From contig CM063108.1 of NCBI GenBank assembly GCA_031841125.1, forward strand, positions 51,854,122-51,918,121: a stretch of 64,000 nt of DNA, read 5' to 3'. Positions 34,271 to 45,920 of the stretch are shown here, piece after piece. The notes below the pieces were generated by a model, which was given only the letters and a program-made list of their open reading frames with translations, ran no database searches and had not been told where the DNA came from. Position numbers and translations under genes: made by a program. This DNA is from Acanthococcus lagerstroemiae (lineage: Eukaryota > Arthropoda > Insecta > Hemiptera > Eriococcidae). Positions within the stretch are counted from its first letter, which is position 1. Each line of letters begins with the position of its first letter.

Positions 34271-35006
34271 GCAACTAAGGCGGTCCATATTTTGCCGACT
34301 TCCGTTTATTCTTTTTGGCTGTCGCTTTATTGGTTCCCCAAATCTTAAAACTAAGATGTGTAAAACTTGAGTTCGATCATGCCTGATCACCCTCTCTCTT
34401 TTCATGAAAAAGTACGAAGGGTTCCGACACTTTTATTTATTATTTCGGTTTCTGCTAAGCTGAAAATACGGGCGTAGTCTATTTGTGTAAGTCAGTGTAA
34501 CTTTCCTGAAGAACAGAATACAGGACACCATCATGATTGCTGATCGTGCTTTTTCCCCTCCCTTGTCAAAATGGCTGTCCGTTATACCTCCCCATAGAGC
34601 CGCCTTAGTAGTACTATTGTAGGTGCTGATACCCGAATATTCTCGAGCAAATCTGAAGAGTAGCAACAAAGTCAAACTGAGAAATTTTCATTTAAAAAAT
34701 GGTACTTCCGGATTCCTACGGGGAAGGGGGGCAAGAGGTAAAATTTTTAGGGGGTCTCTTCGGAAGCCAAAGGGGGTCACCGCACCACTGTTTCGAAGAT
34801 CAGTGGGAACAGGTCTTCCATAATGCAAAAAAGCGTGTATAATTGGTAATTGTTGTCTGGTCTGAATATTGAAAAGCCGACCAAAGTTTGAAATTCAGGT
34901 AATTAAAAATGTTGCTCAAATTTCATTGTTTGAATTTTCGAACTCCGGTTACCCTTTTAATATCTACAAGAAGCAGTGAGTAATTGTGTAGATTTTTGTT
35001 ACATGT
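34271..35006. other. No gene seen
   Basis: Unassigned AT-rich DNA with G-rich GGGGAAGGGGGG near 34725. No repeat or exon identified. Confidence 0.4.
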
Positions 35007-35010
35007 TTAA

Positions 35011-35330
35011 AGGTGGGTCCACACAAAAATGATAGCTTGTTCTGCTGAGATGATCAGCCGAAGATGAATGTAGTGTGGACGTTGAGATGATCGGCTGATT
35101 GAAGCTGAGCAGCCTCGATTAGCCTTTCATCTTCGATTGACCTGATATCCGTCCGTCTGTTCAAAAGATGATGAATTGTGTGGACGTTTTCCTTATCCAT
35201 TCAGATTTATTCTTCCGTTTTCATGCTTTGGCATACTGCAAAAAGTCATCAACAGATTTTCATTCGCTGCTGGTCAGTCTAGGCTGATCATCCAAGCTCA
35301 ATACGCCAATAATACTCGTGTGGACCTACC
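35011..35330. mobile_element. piggyBac-like MITE flanked by TTAA
   Basis: The left end AGGTGGGTCCACAC and right end inverted GGTAGGTCCACAC share GGT.GGTCCACAC. TTAA lies immediately outside each end (35007-35010 and 35331-35334). The interior repeats GATGATCAGCCGAAGATGAA, GTGTGGACGTT and related words. Known: TTAA target sites are the mark of piggyBac elements and also of Kolobok. The element is 320 bp with no coding capacity. Confidence 0.78.
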
Positions 35331-35499
35331 TTAAGGTACTACTCATTGCTTACCTTGCCCCATCTAGTTCACTGTGAAAATTCACAATTTATTTAACTAG
35401 ACTTCTAGCCCCTTCAGTGTTGAGCATAGGCCATGTGGAAGCATAACGTGTAGTGTTCCTTTTAACGAGAACTGTCATCAGTTTCTCTTTTTCTCCTCA

Positions 35500-36320
35500 T
35501 GACCTATGGAGATACTGTATGCAACCCGTCTCTCGCCGGCCCAGTCTGAGTATCGTCGGCGTCCAAAACCGACGCGGCTCTTCACATCCGCAATTTTTCA
35601 TAAAGTTTGCTCGAATCGTTTCATGTTTTCGTAAATTATATTATAGTTGACCTGCGACGCTTCATCACGTCGGCTCGTAACACCCACAGCGCCCATAAAA
35701 CCGCGGCCCCGTCGTTAGCTAAACAGCCGCCATTTCTCAAGCGCGTTCATCGCGGAAAAACGTACTCATTGATCGGCGGCGGTGCTCTGCTCAGTCCTGT
35801 CCTGTCACGCGTCGCGATACTACAAATGCGACGTCGTCAGCGAGCGAGCGTCGCACGGGAGACTGAAACGCCGAAAGCGATAAGATGACCGCGGTGGCAT
35901 TACTCACTCACTCGGTCGGCGGCGTCCGACGTCGTCTGCGTCCGGACAAATTGCTCCGGCCAGCGATACACGAAGCTCGACTTCGCCTTTCGTTCTTCTC
36001 TTTCTCGCTTTCTCTCGTGGGGGTGCGAAAAAAAAATAGGTGTAAATATGGCAACCGTTGAACTGCGTTCACCTTTCTCCGGTTTTTCATGAACAATGTA
36101 TAAGGCGGAAGACACCCGCCGACGTTACCTCATACATATACACTCGCACACTCACTCATACACGCCACTGAAATGAAACTCGAGTAGCATTCGACGCGCA
36201 GTCTCTAGTGGTTGTTCACCCCTTGACATGTATTTGATTGGTGGTGCTGGCTGCCGCCGCGCCGCTGTCCGGAGGTACAGACATCCCGCAGCGACCGACT
36301 TATAACCCATTCATTATATC
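35500..36320. promoter_or_regulatory. CpG-rich block, candidate promoter or 5' UTR region
   Basis: Strong rise in GC and CpG (for example GCGACGTCGTCAGCGAGCGA), followed by pyrimidine-rich DNA typical of insect gene 5' regions. An ATG in fair context at 35885 opens a 58-codon plus-strand frame, MTAVALLTHSVGGVRRRL at the start, of no known family. The overlapping minus frames at 35900-36115 are composition artefacts. Promoter status is inference only. Confidence 0.25.
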
Positions 36321-36597
36321 AGCGACTTCATCCTCGTTTTCGCCCTGTTTATATGTAATAATTCATCAGTCTTCTCGCTGAATTTTTTTCCCTGCGCTTT
36401 TTTCCCTCTTTGGTTTTTGTCACTCTTTTTCTTTTCTTTTCTTCCCACTTCGATTCGTTTTCACGTCTTCGCTATCTACGTCTCGAACTTTCTTTCGGCG
36501 TTTCCTTTTTTCCGGAGTCAGACATGGTCATTTGCGACTCTAGTTAGCACTTTAATCGCCGTCCGACGTTTGTGAACCTTTTTTGAAGACGATTCGA

Positions 36598-36800
36598 TTC
36601 TGGCCGTATATTCCAGAAGATTCAAGAGATCTTCACGAATCGCAGAATTCTGAGGCAAATGAGCGGCCCTTCATTTTGTAAATATTTCGCATATCTTGGC
36701 ATTTACCATTTACTGTATTCACAGCAAATAGGCGGGAGAAAGGCCATTTAAAGGTGATTTATTTTCAAAATTCGAATTTGTTAGACACCATGCCATCGTT
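36598..36800 (+). repeat. Dispersed repeat family R1, longest copy
   Basis: Its left half matches the inverted copy at 25085-25180, and its right half matches 5215-5300. It therefore links the two partial copies into one family of at least 200 bp. Confidence 0.75.
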
Positions 36801-37141
36801 ATTCGAGACGTGACCAACAGTGTCATCGACCTCGACTGAAACACTTCCTGGAGTATCGCTTTGAAATTTCAGCAAGAATTTAGGAGATCGAAAATACCCC
36901 GCAAATCACAGCCAAAATTCAAGAGTATCAGTGGGTCGTTCTCCAGAAACTGAGATTATTTCGATACCAGCAAATTTTGAACCCGAACTTTCGATTTTTT
37001 TTTGGAGGGGTGGGTGCGTATTTTGGGTTTCATTGTAACATCCTCAATAAATTTCACTGATTTAATTCATCAGACAGAACCAATTAGCATCGTTTGAATG
37101 GAAAAAGCATAAGGCGGTGTTCATCGTCGAGGATGTTAACT

Positions 37142-37483
37142 CAGAGTGTTTACTGACCTGAAAAGTCAGAAAAAGTGATGATTTCAGAAAAATTGTCATG
37201 CAAAGTCATAATATTTCAACCAAAACTCGGAAAGTCATGATATTTCATCATGTCATAGTCCACAATATTTCCATTACCAAAAAAAAATCAGTTTTATTCA
37301 TTTAATGTGAATTAATATTGGATGAATATTTATTATGGAAGTTTAGTACGCTTTGTATTGAGCCCCCAGTGAGGCGCGAAGCACCGCCCCCTTCCCCTTC
37401 CTTTTTATACCTTCCATGAGAGTCATGAAAAAATGTCATGAAAAGTCATGATATTCTGTTTCCCAAATCCAGTAGATACCCTG
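37142..37483. mobile_element. CAGGGTGTCTAC-family MITE, 5-bp target duplication TAACT
   Basis: The left end CAGAGTGTTTACTG and right end inverted CAGGGTATCTACTG match at 11 of 14. TAACT flanks exactly (37137-37141 and 37484-37488). The inside is built from repeated AAAGTCATGATATT words in both arms. Length 342 bp, no ORF. Confidence 0.82.
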
Positions 37484-37489
37484 TAACTA

Positions 37490-39642
37490 CCATTTTGTCT
37501 CAGTACCTGTTAGGTTTTACCAAAATTTTGTTTCAAGTTTGTTTTTTCTCTGCAGAGTAATATTATTATTCAGAAAGATTGGAAGTTCATATGTGACCGT
37601 GAACAGAGTTGCCAACTTTCCTGAAATCCCAGAAAAATTTTATAAACCTTTTGAATGTCTTCTGAACTCCTGAAATTTCGTCAAAATCCGCTATATCATA
37701 AATTTTCTAATTCTTCCAAATTTCTCAAATCTCTTAAATTTTTATTAAATCTCTTAAACATTTATTAAACCTGAAACATTTTTATATTTCCCATAAAATT
37801 TTTCTAAATTTTTGAATTTTTAATCAAAACTTTTGAATCTTTATCGAAAGTTTAATTTTGTTCTATACGTTTACAATATTCTGTAACTTCTTCGAAGAGT
37901 CGTCAAAAAATTGACTTTCTAAGGTCCTTCACTCGGGACATTCTGCCAACCCTGGCGGAAAGCCCGGCGAAGTAGATCGATCGCCCCAGGCCTCTCACTT
38001 TTAAGGGCCTCGCGCAAAAGCAAATTTACTGTTATTAAAGAAATATAGAAAAGGAGAGAGAAAGAAAAAATACGGATATACATTGGAGGGAGTGGTGTCA
38101 CCTGTTGGAAAAAAACCTCTCTCTCCACCACTGCCCCAGGCCTCGCAAATGGAAGCGCCGCGGTTGATTCTAGACACAGACAGTATCTAGATGTGGAAAT
38201 AGAGTCCTGAACACATTAAAGATTTGAAAATCAAAAATGGCTTTACGCCTGCTGCAGTAGATGACTTTATATCAGACACGACCAAGTTCAGTTCGCGAAT
38301 TCGCTCAGTTCTTTGATGAACTTCAGCTGACAAAGGAAAATTAGAAGTGAACTTGAAATAAACTTAATTTTCTCTTCCTTGAAATCTTTTTTTTTCTGTT
38401 GGTCGTTCACTTCAAGCTCATTTAGCAATAGTGGTAGCTTGCAGCAATATGAACTAGCCATCTCACAGATCAGTGGGAAAATGTGACTTGAACCGAACTT
38501 GACCGAACGGCTTCTTTAATGATCTTGTAATTTTTTCACTTCGTAAACTTGCCCAATGTCCTCTTCACGTTCCTTTTTGTACTATTTTGTGTTACCGTAG
38601 CGACAAGCAACATCGAAGGATTTCGACATTGTATTGTAAGGCGGTAGGCAAAGCGCTGAAAATTAGCCAAAAAAATGTGGAGAGGCCGGGATAGAAGGAT
38701 AAAACATTGAGATCCCCCCTCCTGTCCCGCAATGATGTAAGAAGGTCACTAACATCCAAGGTTGCATTGTACAGATCACTATGAAACAATGTACCTCATA
38801 AAATTGAAGACCTAATTTTCTGAGGGAAAAAAGGCTCGGTACAGTTTTTGGGTCACTATCATAGAAATATTGTGGATTGTGTGTATGTGTGGGGGGGGGG
38901 GTGTTGATATTACCCTCCATACTGCCGTTTATTACCCCAGACCGTGTGGACGGGAACGTAGAATTTGTGGAATGAAAATTTAAGATCGAAATCGAGTTTA
39001 ACGGCTTTCAATACCAAATTTTTTTGTCCATCCCCTCCCCCTTCGCTGTGAATTTAGGGTCAACTTGATACCCAGAATGAATTCACGGATGCTGAAACTT
39101 GAGTGAAACATCTGGGAGACGCTGCCCTTTGCTTTAATTTGATTTGAACTATGATCAGTTGTGAATTATGCTCGTAATTTTGGAATGTAGAAATCACTTC
39201 GTAAGTAATACTGCTGGAGGACATTAGTTATGTTATTCGGACCGTTACCTTTCAAACCACTTTCTCGAAACTCGATTTTTCATCTACAGTCCAGTGCTGT
39301 TAATGGTTGCGATCTGGGCAATAAGATTTCCGACTTTCCAGGTTCTCTCTCAGGTTGTAAAATGTTAGTTTTCCCGCCAGTTTTTGTTCAAACATGAGTT
39401 GTTACGCAAGAGTAAAACGAAAAACTTACTTTTCAGCTTTAGCTGGTGTCGGAAACTTACGAGACTAATATTGCTTTGTCTCTGGTGATATCGAACTGTT
39501 AAGGAGGAATGGTGTGAGATCTGACTGTTTGAGTCTTTCGACATGAACAGAAGAACCACAAACGTACCGAAATTTCAAAAAATGATCGTCGCAAGTTCCT
39601 CGTACTAGACTTAGCCTTTGAAAAAATGCCTAACTCGTGACG
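37490..39642. other. No supportable gene; unassigned AT-rich DNA
   Basis: Contains AT-rich low-complexity DNA at 37700-37860, two CCCCAGGCCT words flanking 37985-38135, and an 11-G run at 38891-38901. The frames found here have no recognisable domains. Confidence 0.4.
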
Positions 39643-39657
39643 CATTTATCTGGTATT

Positions 39658-39879
39658 CCTTTTCTAATTTGCTCTCAACCCGAGCCCTGGAATCAGCCCT
39701 TTCGAGCATTACCTCAGAGACGTCGAGGAGGCTGCTAGAGCTATCTTAGCCCGCTTCACTTCTGGCCGAAACACCGGCCTAGGTCGAACATCTGGCGAGT
39801 TGCCTCGTGGGTGGGATCGAACCCGGGAACTCCGGATTCCGAGACCAGCGCGCTATCCACTCGGCCAACCAGACCTCTT
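39658..39879 (-). mobile_element. tRNA-derived SINE, copy 2, with target duplication
   Basis: About 222 bp, closely matching copies at 1-214 and 62159-62378. On the minus strand it starts AGGTCTGGTTGGCCGAGTGG (A box) and carries GGTTCGATCCC (B box). CATTTATCTGGTATT (39643-39657) and CATTTATCTAGTATT (39880-39894) flank it, a 15-bp target duplication with one mismatch. That is direct evidence of retroposition. Confidence 0.93.
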
Positions 39880-40239
39880 CATTTATCTAGTATTAGAACT
39901 ATTCGCAATATGTTAGTTTTTTGCCACGAATTAACGAGCACTTTGTATTTTCTGATTTTAGGTGAGTGTTGGTTGTATATGCGAATTCCAAAGAATATTC
40001 TAGATTTGAAGCATCACGTCCGTAAGTCGTTCACGTTTTTGATTTTCCATTAACGCAGTAAAATTACCATGTCTTCTATCGGGTGAATCGTAAACCACTA
40101 GTAAAGCTGGAAATATGTGCCAGTTAGTATTCCAATCGCGTAGTGGAATTAGGCCTCGCCGATGGCTATCAAAAATTTTAAAAATGAAGTGGTAGTACGC
40201 ACCATCCGATTTCAAACCCACAACACCATTTTGTATTGT

Positions 40240-40660
40240 TAGTATCTATCTGCGTTTGTATATGTGAAGAGCTCCAACCGCCCGAAGAAGAAGATTTAAA
40301 AACGATTTTCAAGACGCTTTAATTGTCTATTATTTACTGCTCCGCTTTATGGCGCTATTTGATTTCTGCTTCTCGGTTAGCCAGTTTGCTCCATTAGTTG
40401 GTGGTGTTTTAATAATAGAATTGAAACTGGGGACGCAGCGAGTGTTGTAATCTCTAATCCGTTCGTCGTAAATCGATCCGTTTTTGCCGCATGGCCTTTG
40501 TGCCTGTCTGTCTGTCTGTGTGCCGGCATCGTGCGGCTCCGAATACAGAGAGCTAATTTAGTGATGAATTAGAAACATCGGATGAGAGTTTTGTCAGCTT
40601 GGCTGGTGTAATTTAAAAGGAAATCAGTAGCGGTTTCGTGTAATTTATTATCTTTTTCGT
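40240..40660. promoter_or_regulatory. Unique block with regulatory-like word content
   Basis: No repeat match, balanced composition, and words such as CTTTATGGCGC, TTTAATTGTC, CTAATTTAGTGATGAATTAG and GTAAATCGATCC. These resemble homeodomain and other factor sites found in conserved noncoding elements. Inference only. Confidence 0.2.
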
Positions 40661-41169
40661 AATCTATAGACAGAAGTACAAATTGCCGATCTGGGGGGGG
40701 GGGCATACAAGTTTTACAATAATGCTAAAAGTTTCATCGCTCGTATAATTCTTCATTTTTTGGAGGGACCTTCAAAGGATCAGGAGGCTCAGTCTCTTCC
40801 CCATTTGTAGAGAGCACCAAGCTAGAAACCTGGGTCTAAATTGTGTCCACTGAATTTCATTCAGTATTACGTCATTGGTGGTTGCCGTGAATCTCGAAAC
40901 TTGACTTAAATTTGTAAGGTTGAAAAAAGCTAAAGTTCTTATATGTAGTTCCCGAAGCCTGCAGTTCTCAACCCTAAAAAACAGGTGACACTCCGGTTTG
41001 CGACTTTCATATCTGAAGAACGTATCCGAAATCAACAGGAAATACCTACCCTTCAAAGCCATCCGAGTATTACCTAATTTTAATTTGTTTTAGAGTTCCT
41101 TTGTAATCAACAGTCATCATTTGATGTTCTGTTATATACCTTAGTCTCTCGACCAGTAGGTTGCGTCTC

Positions 41170-41301
41170 CGTGGGCTCGGAAAAGGTTGTCTATATGTCA
41201 CAGAGGTATCCAGCAGCGGAAGGGTGGGCGAGGGTGTGGTTTATGTGCTTGTGGGAGTTGGAGAGGGCCAAAATTCGACTATGGGGGACGTGGTGAGAGT
41301 T
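41170..41301 (-). mobile_element. 3' end of the RNase H-bearing LINE, second copy
   Basis: Matches 44026-44180: both contain GGCTCGGAAAAGGTTGT, TATCCAGCAG.GGAA, GTTTATGTGCTTGTGGGAGT and AAAATTCGACTATGGG. The match stops at GTGAGAGTTA, after which unrelated RT-like DNA begins at 41302. Confidence 0.8.
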
Positions 41302-41500
41302 ACCCACGTATTTAAATTCCTTTACCTCCTTTATATTTTCGCCTCCTATTCCCATTATATGATTTTGTTTCCATCTACTGACTACCATCACTTTTGTTTC
41401 ATTTCTGTTCATCTTCATTTTATATTTTACTTTTTAATCTTTCATCTAACTTTCCTCTACAATTCTATAGTAGCTGGTATAGCATATCCTTCTACATATA
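41302..41500 (-). pseudogene. Reverse transcriptase fragment (post-FADD region)
   Basis: The frame at 41191-41418 begins MKMNRNETKVMVVSR, then IKEVKEFKYVGN. Known: the pattern L(K)MN..KTK.M...- ... -V..FKYLG is the segment just after the catalytic FADD in many non-LTR RTs. KLDERLKSK lies upstream in another frame. It is fused at 41301 to an unrelated LINE 3' end. It is a fragment, frameshifted and dead. Confidence 0.65.
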
Positions 41501-41701
41501 TATTGTATATTGTGATATTTTTTGCATCTGAAACTTCCTCTTCCCCCCGCCCTGTGAATTGATGTTTTAGATCACCCTCCCCTTTGTTGTTCTTACCAGA
41601 TTTTTTTTTTAAACATGAAGCTCCTAGCAAAATTTGAAGGATTTCAACAAAATCATTTACTGTTTTGGGTGGTCGGTGAGGATCTCTTGATGTAGTTGCG
41701 A

Positions 41702-41720
41702 TTTTTTTTTTTTTTTTTTT
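41702..41720. repeat. Poly-T tract (19 bp)
   Basis: Could be the poly-A tail of a minus-strand retrotransposed fragment; the RT-like fragment upstream is on that strand, but the continuity is unproven. Confidence 0.5.
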
Positions 41721-41759
41721 GAACTTGAACACTGTGGTCATCTAGCTGAGTCTGTTGCC

Positions 41760-43640
41760 ATAATTCCGCCACCGTCTCAAGTAAAGTGCAAATCTATACG
41801 AAAATCAGAATTCTTCCCTCTCTTGTCGCACTGTAGATTTAGAAAGACTCCAGGTTGGCAAAATTGAAATAAGTGTTGAAACAAGATTTTTAAGGCAAAC
41901 ATGAGTTACCGTCGGAGATTGTCAGCTTTGTTAAATGGACATCTGTAATTATTGTTTATCCGGCTGGGCGACGAAGAAGGGAAGATTTTGGTCCGCAGAA
42001 ATAATTTTCCTTTTGGTGATTTTTAGAAATCCGATTTAAATATTTCAGTATGCCTATTAAAGTAATCTAAAAACAACGTAGTGGTGTTTTTGAAAAGATG
42101 CGCTTCCAGAGGCTGAATTTATTTTAGTAGGTGTGTACTACTTGACCAGCCAAAATTTATTTGAAATCGAAGAATATTCGGGAGTGGCGCACTTAGCTAC
42201 AGTTTAACATTAAATTCCCCATCAGAATATCAGCAATTTCACAATACAGAAAATCCCAAAAATCCAATTTTGCTTCAAAAATAGTTTGGCTTAACAAATG
42301 ATTCCCTGTACAGTAACACTGATTTGCCTCTACAACAATGTTTCTGAGGAAAAAAGTTCACGTCGTTACCCCCTCTATCATGTTTGAAAAAAGAAAAATT
42401 TACCTTAAATTACTGCAAACCATAATAACGAAACGAGAGTACTCGCAAATATTTAAAAACGTATTTCTGTGATTTTGGGCTGTTTTGATTCAATTTTGTG
42501 GTTATTCTACACCTACGCTTTATCTTGTAGGCTCCGTCAGAAGGCCAGGGCCTAAAAATAACGATTAAGCGACTAGCCACTTCGAATATAATTACAATTA
42601 GATTTTCTGAGTCAGAAATTTAATTTTGGTGGTGGTTTTGGTTTTTTTCTCTCCTAAATTAGTCTACAAGGGCCTGGAATATGGAAAATTCAAATTGTAA
42701 CTTTAAATGTTTCGTGCTCCAGCTCTCTGTGGACCAGTACGGGTTGGGGTAGGGACAAAACAACCTTAAAAATGAAATTGTCGATTTGGAAATTTTTGAA
42801 TTCAACTTCCTGCGGAGCAATGCGGATGGGAATGGACCCAAAACAATTTCTGACATGAAATCTCCAACTTGAGAAACCTTACTGTAGGCATACGCGTATT
42901 AAAGTGCTTACTCGTAATGTTTAGGCTTTGACCTATTGTTGAAGCTTTGAAGATGGAGTTGAATGCAAACATCCTTAAAAATGGATTCAAATTGCCCAGA
43001 AACCATGAAAATACGTTCGTACTTATTTGTATGTTTTCGTTGGTAGGTTTGTAATGATTGAGGCTCATATTTTCCCGAATATGAAAAAAGGGGTGCAGTG
43101 ACCTTCGAAAATTTTCTACAGAAAGATTCTACATAAGTATTTTATTGTTCAGGTACGGAGCATAATTTTTATAGTCAAACCATTTTTAGAGCAGAATTTG
43201 ATTTTTCAGGATTTTTTAATGTAAAAGTGCAGATTTTCTTTTGGGGAATCTAATACTTTTTCTCCAATATCAAAAACGTGTTTTGCTTGGTGTGTCTCTA
43301 TACCTCCTAGAACCAGTTCAGCCCTGGGGAGCCAAACTTTGAAAAATGCTTTTTCTTTTGACCCGTCCGAATGCTCGTTTCTTTCCCAAGATGACCAACT
43401 TGCATCCGTCAAACTGCTAACTCACAGTCGTAGAATGATGTAATCCGGTGTCTAATATTTACCATAAGTTTCTATACTTATTATTTTCGAAAATCCTGTT
43501 TAAATTATCGTATGCTCTTTTTCTGAAAAATTGCCAATTGGAGGTTGTTAAGTTCAGCACTAAAATTAATGTACGATATAAAATGCCCATAACAAATTTT
43601 TCTGTTAGTGAATTTTGGGTATACAGTTCAATTTTTCACT
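41760..43640. other. No gene seen
   Basis: Unassigned AT-rich DNA. I found no repeats shared with the rest of the window and no recognisable coding sequence. Confidence 0.4.
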
Positions 43641-43644
43641 CATA

Positions 43645-43945
43645 CAGGATGTCTAGCGGGTCATTAAGTTCAATAAAAGTCCAATATTTGAAAAGTGATC
43701 CAATAAGTCCAATAAAAATGGATAATTTTAATCAATTTTGGTATAGGTTCAATAAAAATTGAAAAATGAGACATTATACATTATTTAATAAAGGATTTTG
43801 GGAATCAGAAATCTTAACCTAACTTTTTTGGACTTCTTTTCTGTATCTCCAAAGTACTCAAGCATACTCTGCGTGGTCCCTTCTTTCTGTGATTGTGATA
43901 AAACATAAAAAGCCCGAAAAGAGTCCAATGAAATTCCTAGAAAAG
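43645..43945 (+). mobile_element. CAGGGTGTCTAC-family MITE, right-truncated copy
   Basis: The left end CAGGATGTCTAGCGGGTCAT is preceded by TCATA. The body repeats AAAAGTCCAATATTT and AAGTCCAATAAAA. Near 43930 AAAAGTCCAATATTTTGAAT recurs, but the expected closing terminus is missing. Confidence 0.55.
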
Positions 43946-44025
43946 TCCAATATTTTGAATTAAATTAAATAAATAAAAAATTATAAAATTTTTATTGAGC
44001 TACGGAGCTACACTCTCGGGCTATG

Positions 44026-45192
44026 GGCTCGGAAAAGGTTGTTGTCTTGGGCTCGGAAAAGGTTGTTGTCTATATGTCGCAGAGGTATCCAGCAGTGGAA
44101 AGGTAGGTGGTGAGGGTTCTGTTTATGTGCTTGTGGGAGTTGGAGGGCCAAAATTCGACTATGGGAACGTGGTGAGAGTTAGGAAGGTAGGTGAGGGAGG
44201 GGCATGAGTTGAGGTGGTCCACGGCGAGAGGGTCTTCATCTTCACAGTGTGGGCAGTTGAGTGGATAAAGGTTAGTGAGAAGATGCGTATGTGTGAGGCG
44301 TGTATGTCCAATCCTTAGGCGGGTGATGATAACTTCCTCACAGCGGGAGGAACGTTGGGAAGTTGACCAGGGGACAGGTGTAAGCTTGATTTGTGCGAGC
44401 TGGTGCTGAGTGGCTTGGTGCCGCTACTCTTTGAACCACTCACGCAAAATGGTCTGGGAATGGCGGAAGTGATATCTGCTGAGATAGGGACGTGACGAGT
44501 GATATACGGGAGTTGTGTAGCTTGCTGTGCTGCTTGATCAACTGCCTCATGTCCTGGGATACCAATATGGCTTGGGATCCAGATGAGTGAAATGCTCTTG
44601 GTGGTGAAGAAAATGAGATGGATGCGTTGGACGAGAGTGCGCGTTGAAAGGCGTTTAGAAATAGATCTTAGGGAGGAAAGTGAATCTGAGAGGACCGTAG
44701 ATAGCGAATGGGGTAGGGTGGGTCTTCAAGCGAGCTGATCGTGACTAGGCACTGTAGGATAGCATGGAGTTCGGCTGTGTAGATGGAAGCTGTGTTTTTA
44801 AGTCGGAAGGAGTGTAGTAGACTATCTTTGAAGTGAGGCGTAAGCAGTGCGTCGGTTGTATTTTGAATCATCCGTGAAGCATATGATGCAGTCAGGAAAG
44901 CGTTCCAGAATTTCTTGCAAGTGTGTCCGATGGTAGATTTTTTAGGGAATTCTGTAAGTTCAAAATTGCAGGGGAAAGGTTCAACAATCAGGGTGGGAGT
45001 GATGTGTGGATTGTTGGTAGTGAATTGTAGGGAAAGCTATAACGGGACAGTGTTTCTTCAAATTGTGAACGTAAGTGCCGTGAGGATTTCGGAACAAGGG
45101 TGTAGTTTGAAGGGTTAAAGAGATACTCATTGGCAGGACGATTAGGGTCGTGTGCAATCGTAACGAGAAGATTTGTTAGACACCCTGACATA
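44026..45192 (-). pseudogene. Non-LTR retrotransposon C-terminus with RNase H domain
   Basis: On the minus strand: LLVTIAHDPNRPANEYLFNP (pre-RNase H region, frame 44988-45215), then IICFTDDSK at the first catalytic Asp (normally TDGS, so Gly to Asp here). Next is SIYTAELHAILQCL (motif with catalytic Glu), then after a frameshift TVLSDSLSSLRSI (third Asp), and WIPSHIGIPGHEAVDQAA (last motif). Known: this RNase H layout occurs in arthropod LINEs of the I, R1, LOA and related groups. At least one frameshift and stops make it inactive. A short duplicated unit (GGCTCGGAAAAGGTTGT) marks the 3' end at about 44026-44065. Confidence 0.85.
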
Positions 45193-45559
45193 GAATTGTT
45201 AATCGGCAACTGCATTTGTCAAACTACCAACTGCTATTTGAAAATTCATTAAGTACTCGGAACAAAATGTATAATAGATTTCTCTGCTTATAATTTTTTC
45301 GAATCCAGTTCACCTGCTTGTTTGTGTTTTAGTCCAATTACCTATCCGAAATTATAGCAGAATTGCCAACGAAAATTCGTGTATGGTGAGCCTGTCTTCT
45401 TCTTCGCTACCGCCCTGCCTCTGGCCCCAATATCGTCCAGAAGTCCTTTCGTGCGACTGACTTGGAACCCGAATCAAGTCAAGACTATCTTACCGTATCG
45501 TGTTCCACGATTAGACAATTATGTATATTTTGTGTTTAGCGGCCGAACCCGCGGAAAAG

Positions 45560-45920
45560 GTTTTCTTCGTTAATGCACGAACGCGAACCTTAATTTTGGC
45601 TTGAATTTACAACGCACGATACCCCGGGCCGGGCGCGTGAACACGGCCGGCGTGTTATTTGAATAAAAAATTAATTAAACGCACGTTCGCGCCGAATGTA
45701 CACGAAGTATTAATTTATAATACTAAACGCTAATCGCGTATTAAAATGAGCGAGCGATGGTTGTAATCTGCTTACATCGCAGTCGAAAATTCGACGATTT
45801 TTTGTTGTTGTTACGATTTCGTTCTCCAAAGGTTAAAATTAACAACAATTGTTGGTCGACCTTTGCGTAGATTTATGCGCCGCGCCGCCAGTCCGGTCCC
45901 GGAGTGCTTTTAGAACACTC
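45560..45920. promoter_or_regulatory. CpG- and TAAT-rich unique block
   Basis: CCCGGGCCGGGCGCG is followed by TTAATTAAAC, TATTAATTTATAAT, GCTAATCGCGTATT and AACAACAATTGTT. Dense homeodomain-type cores inside CpG-rich DNA are typical of developmental enhancers, but only comparison across species could show this. The flank (46000-46420) has no recognisable gene. Confidence 0.25.

Noticed and set aside
35885..36061. 58-codon ORF with ATG in CpG-rich DNA as a gene
   Set aside because: Short, of no known family, and composition alone explains the open frame. Mentioned only within the CpG block.
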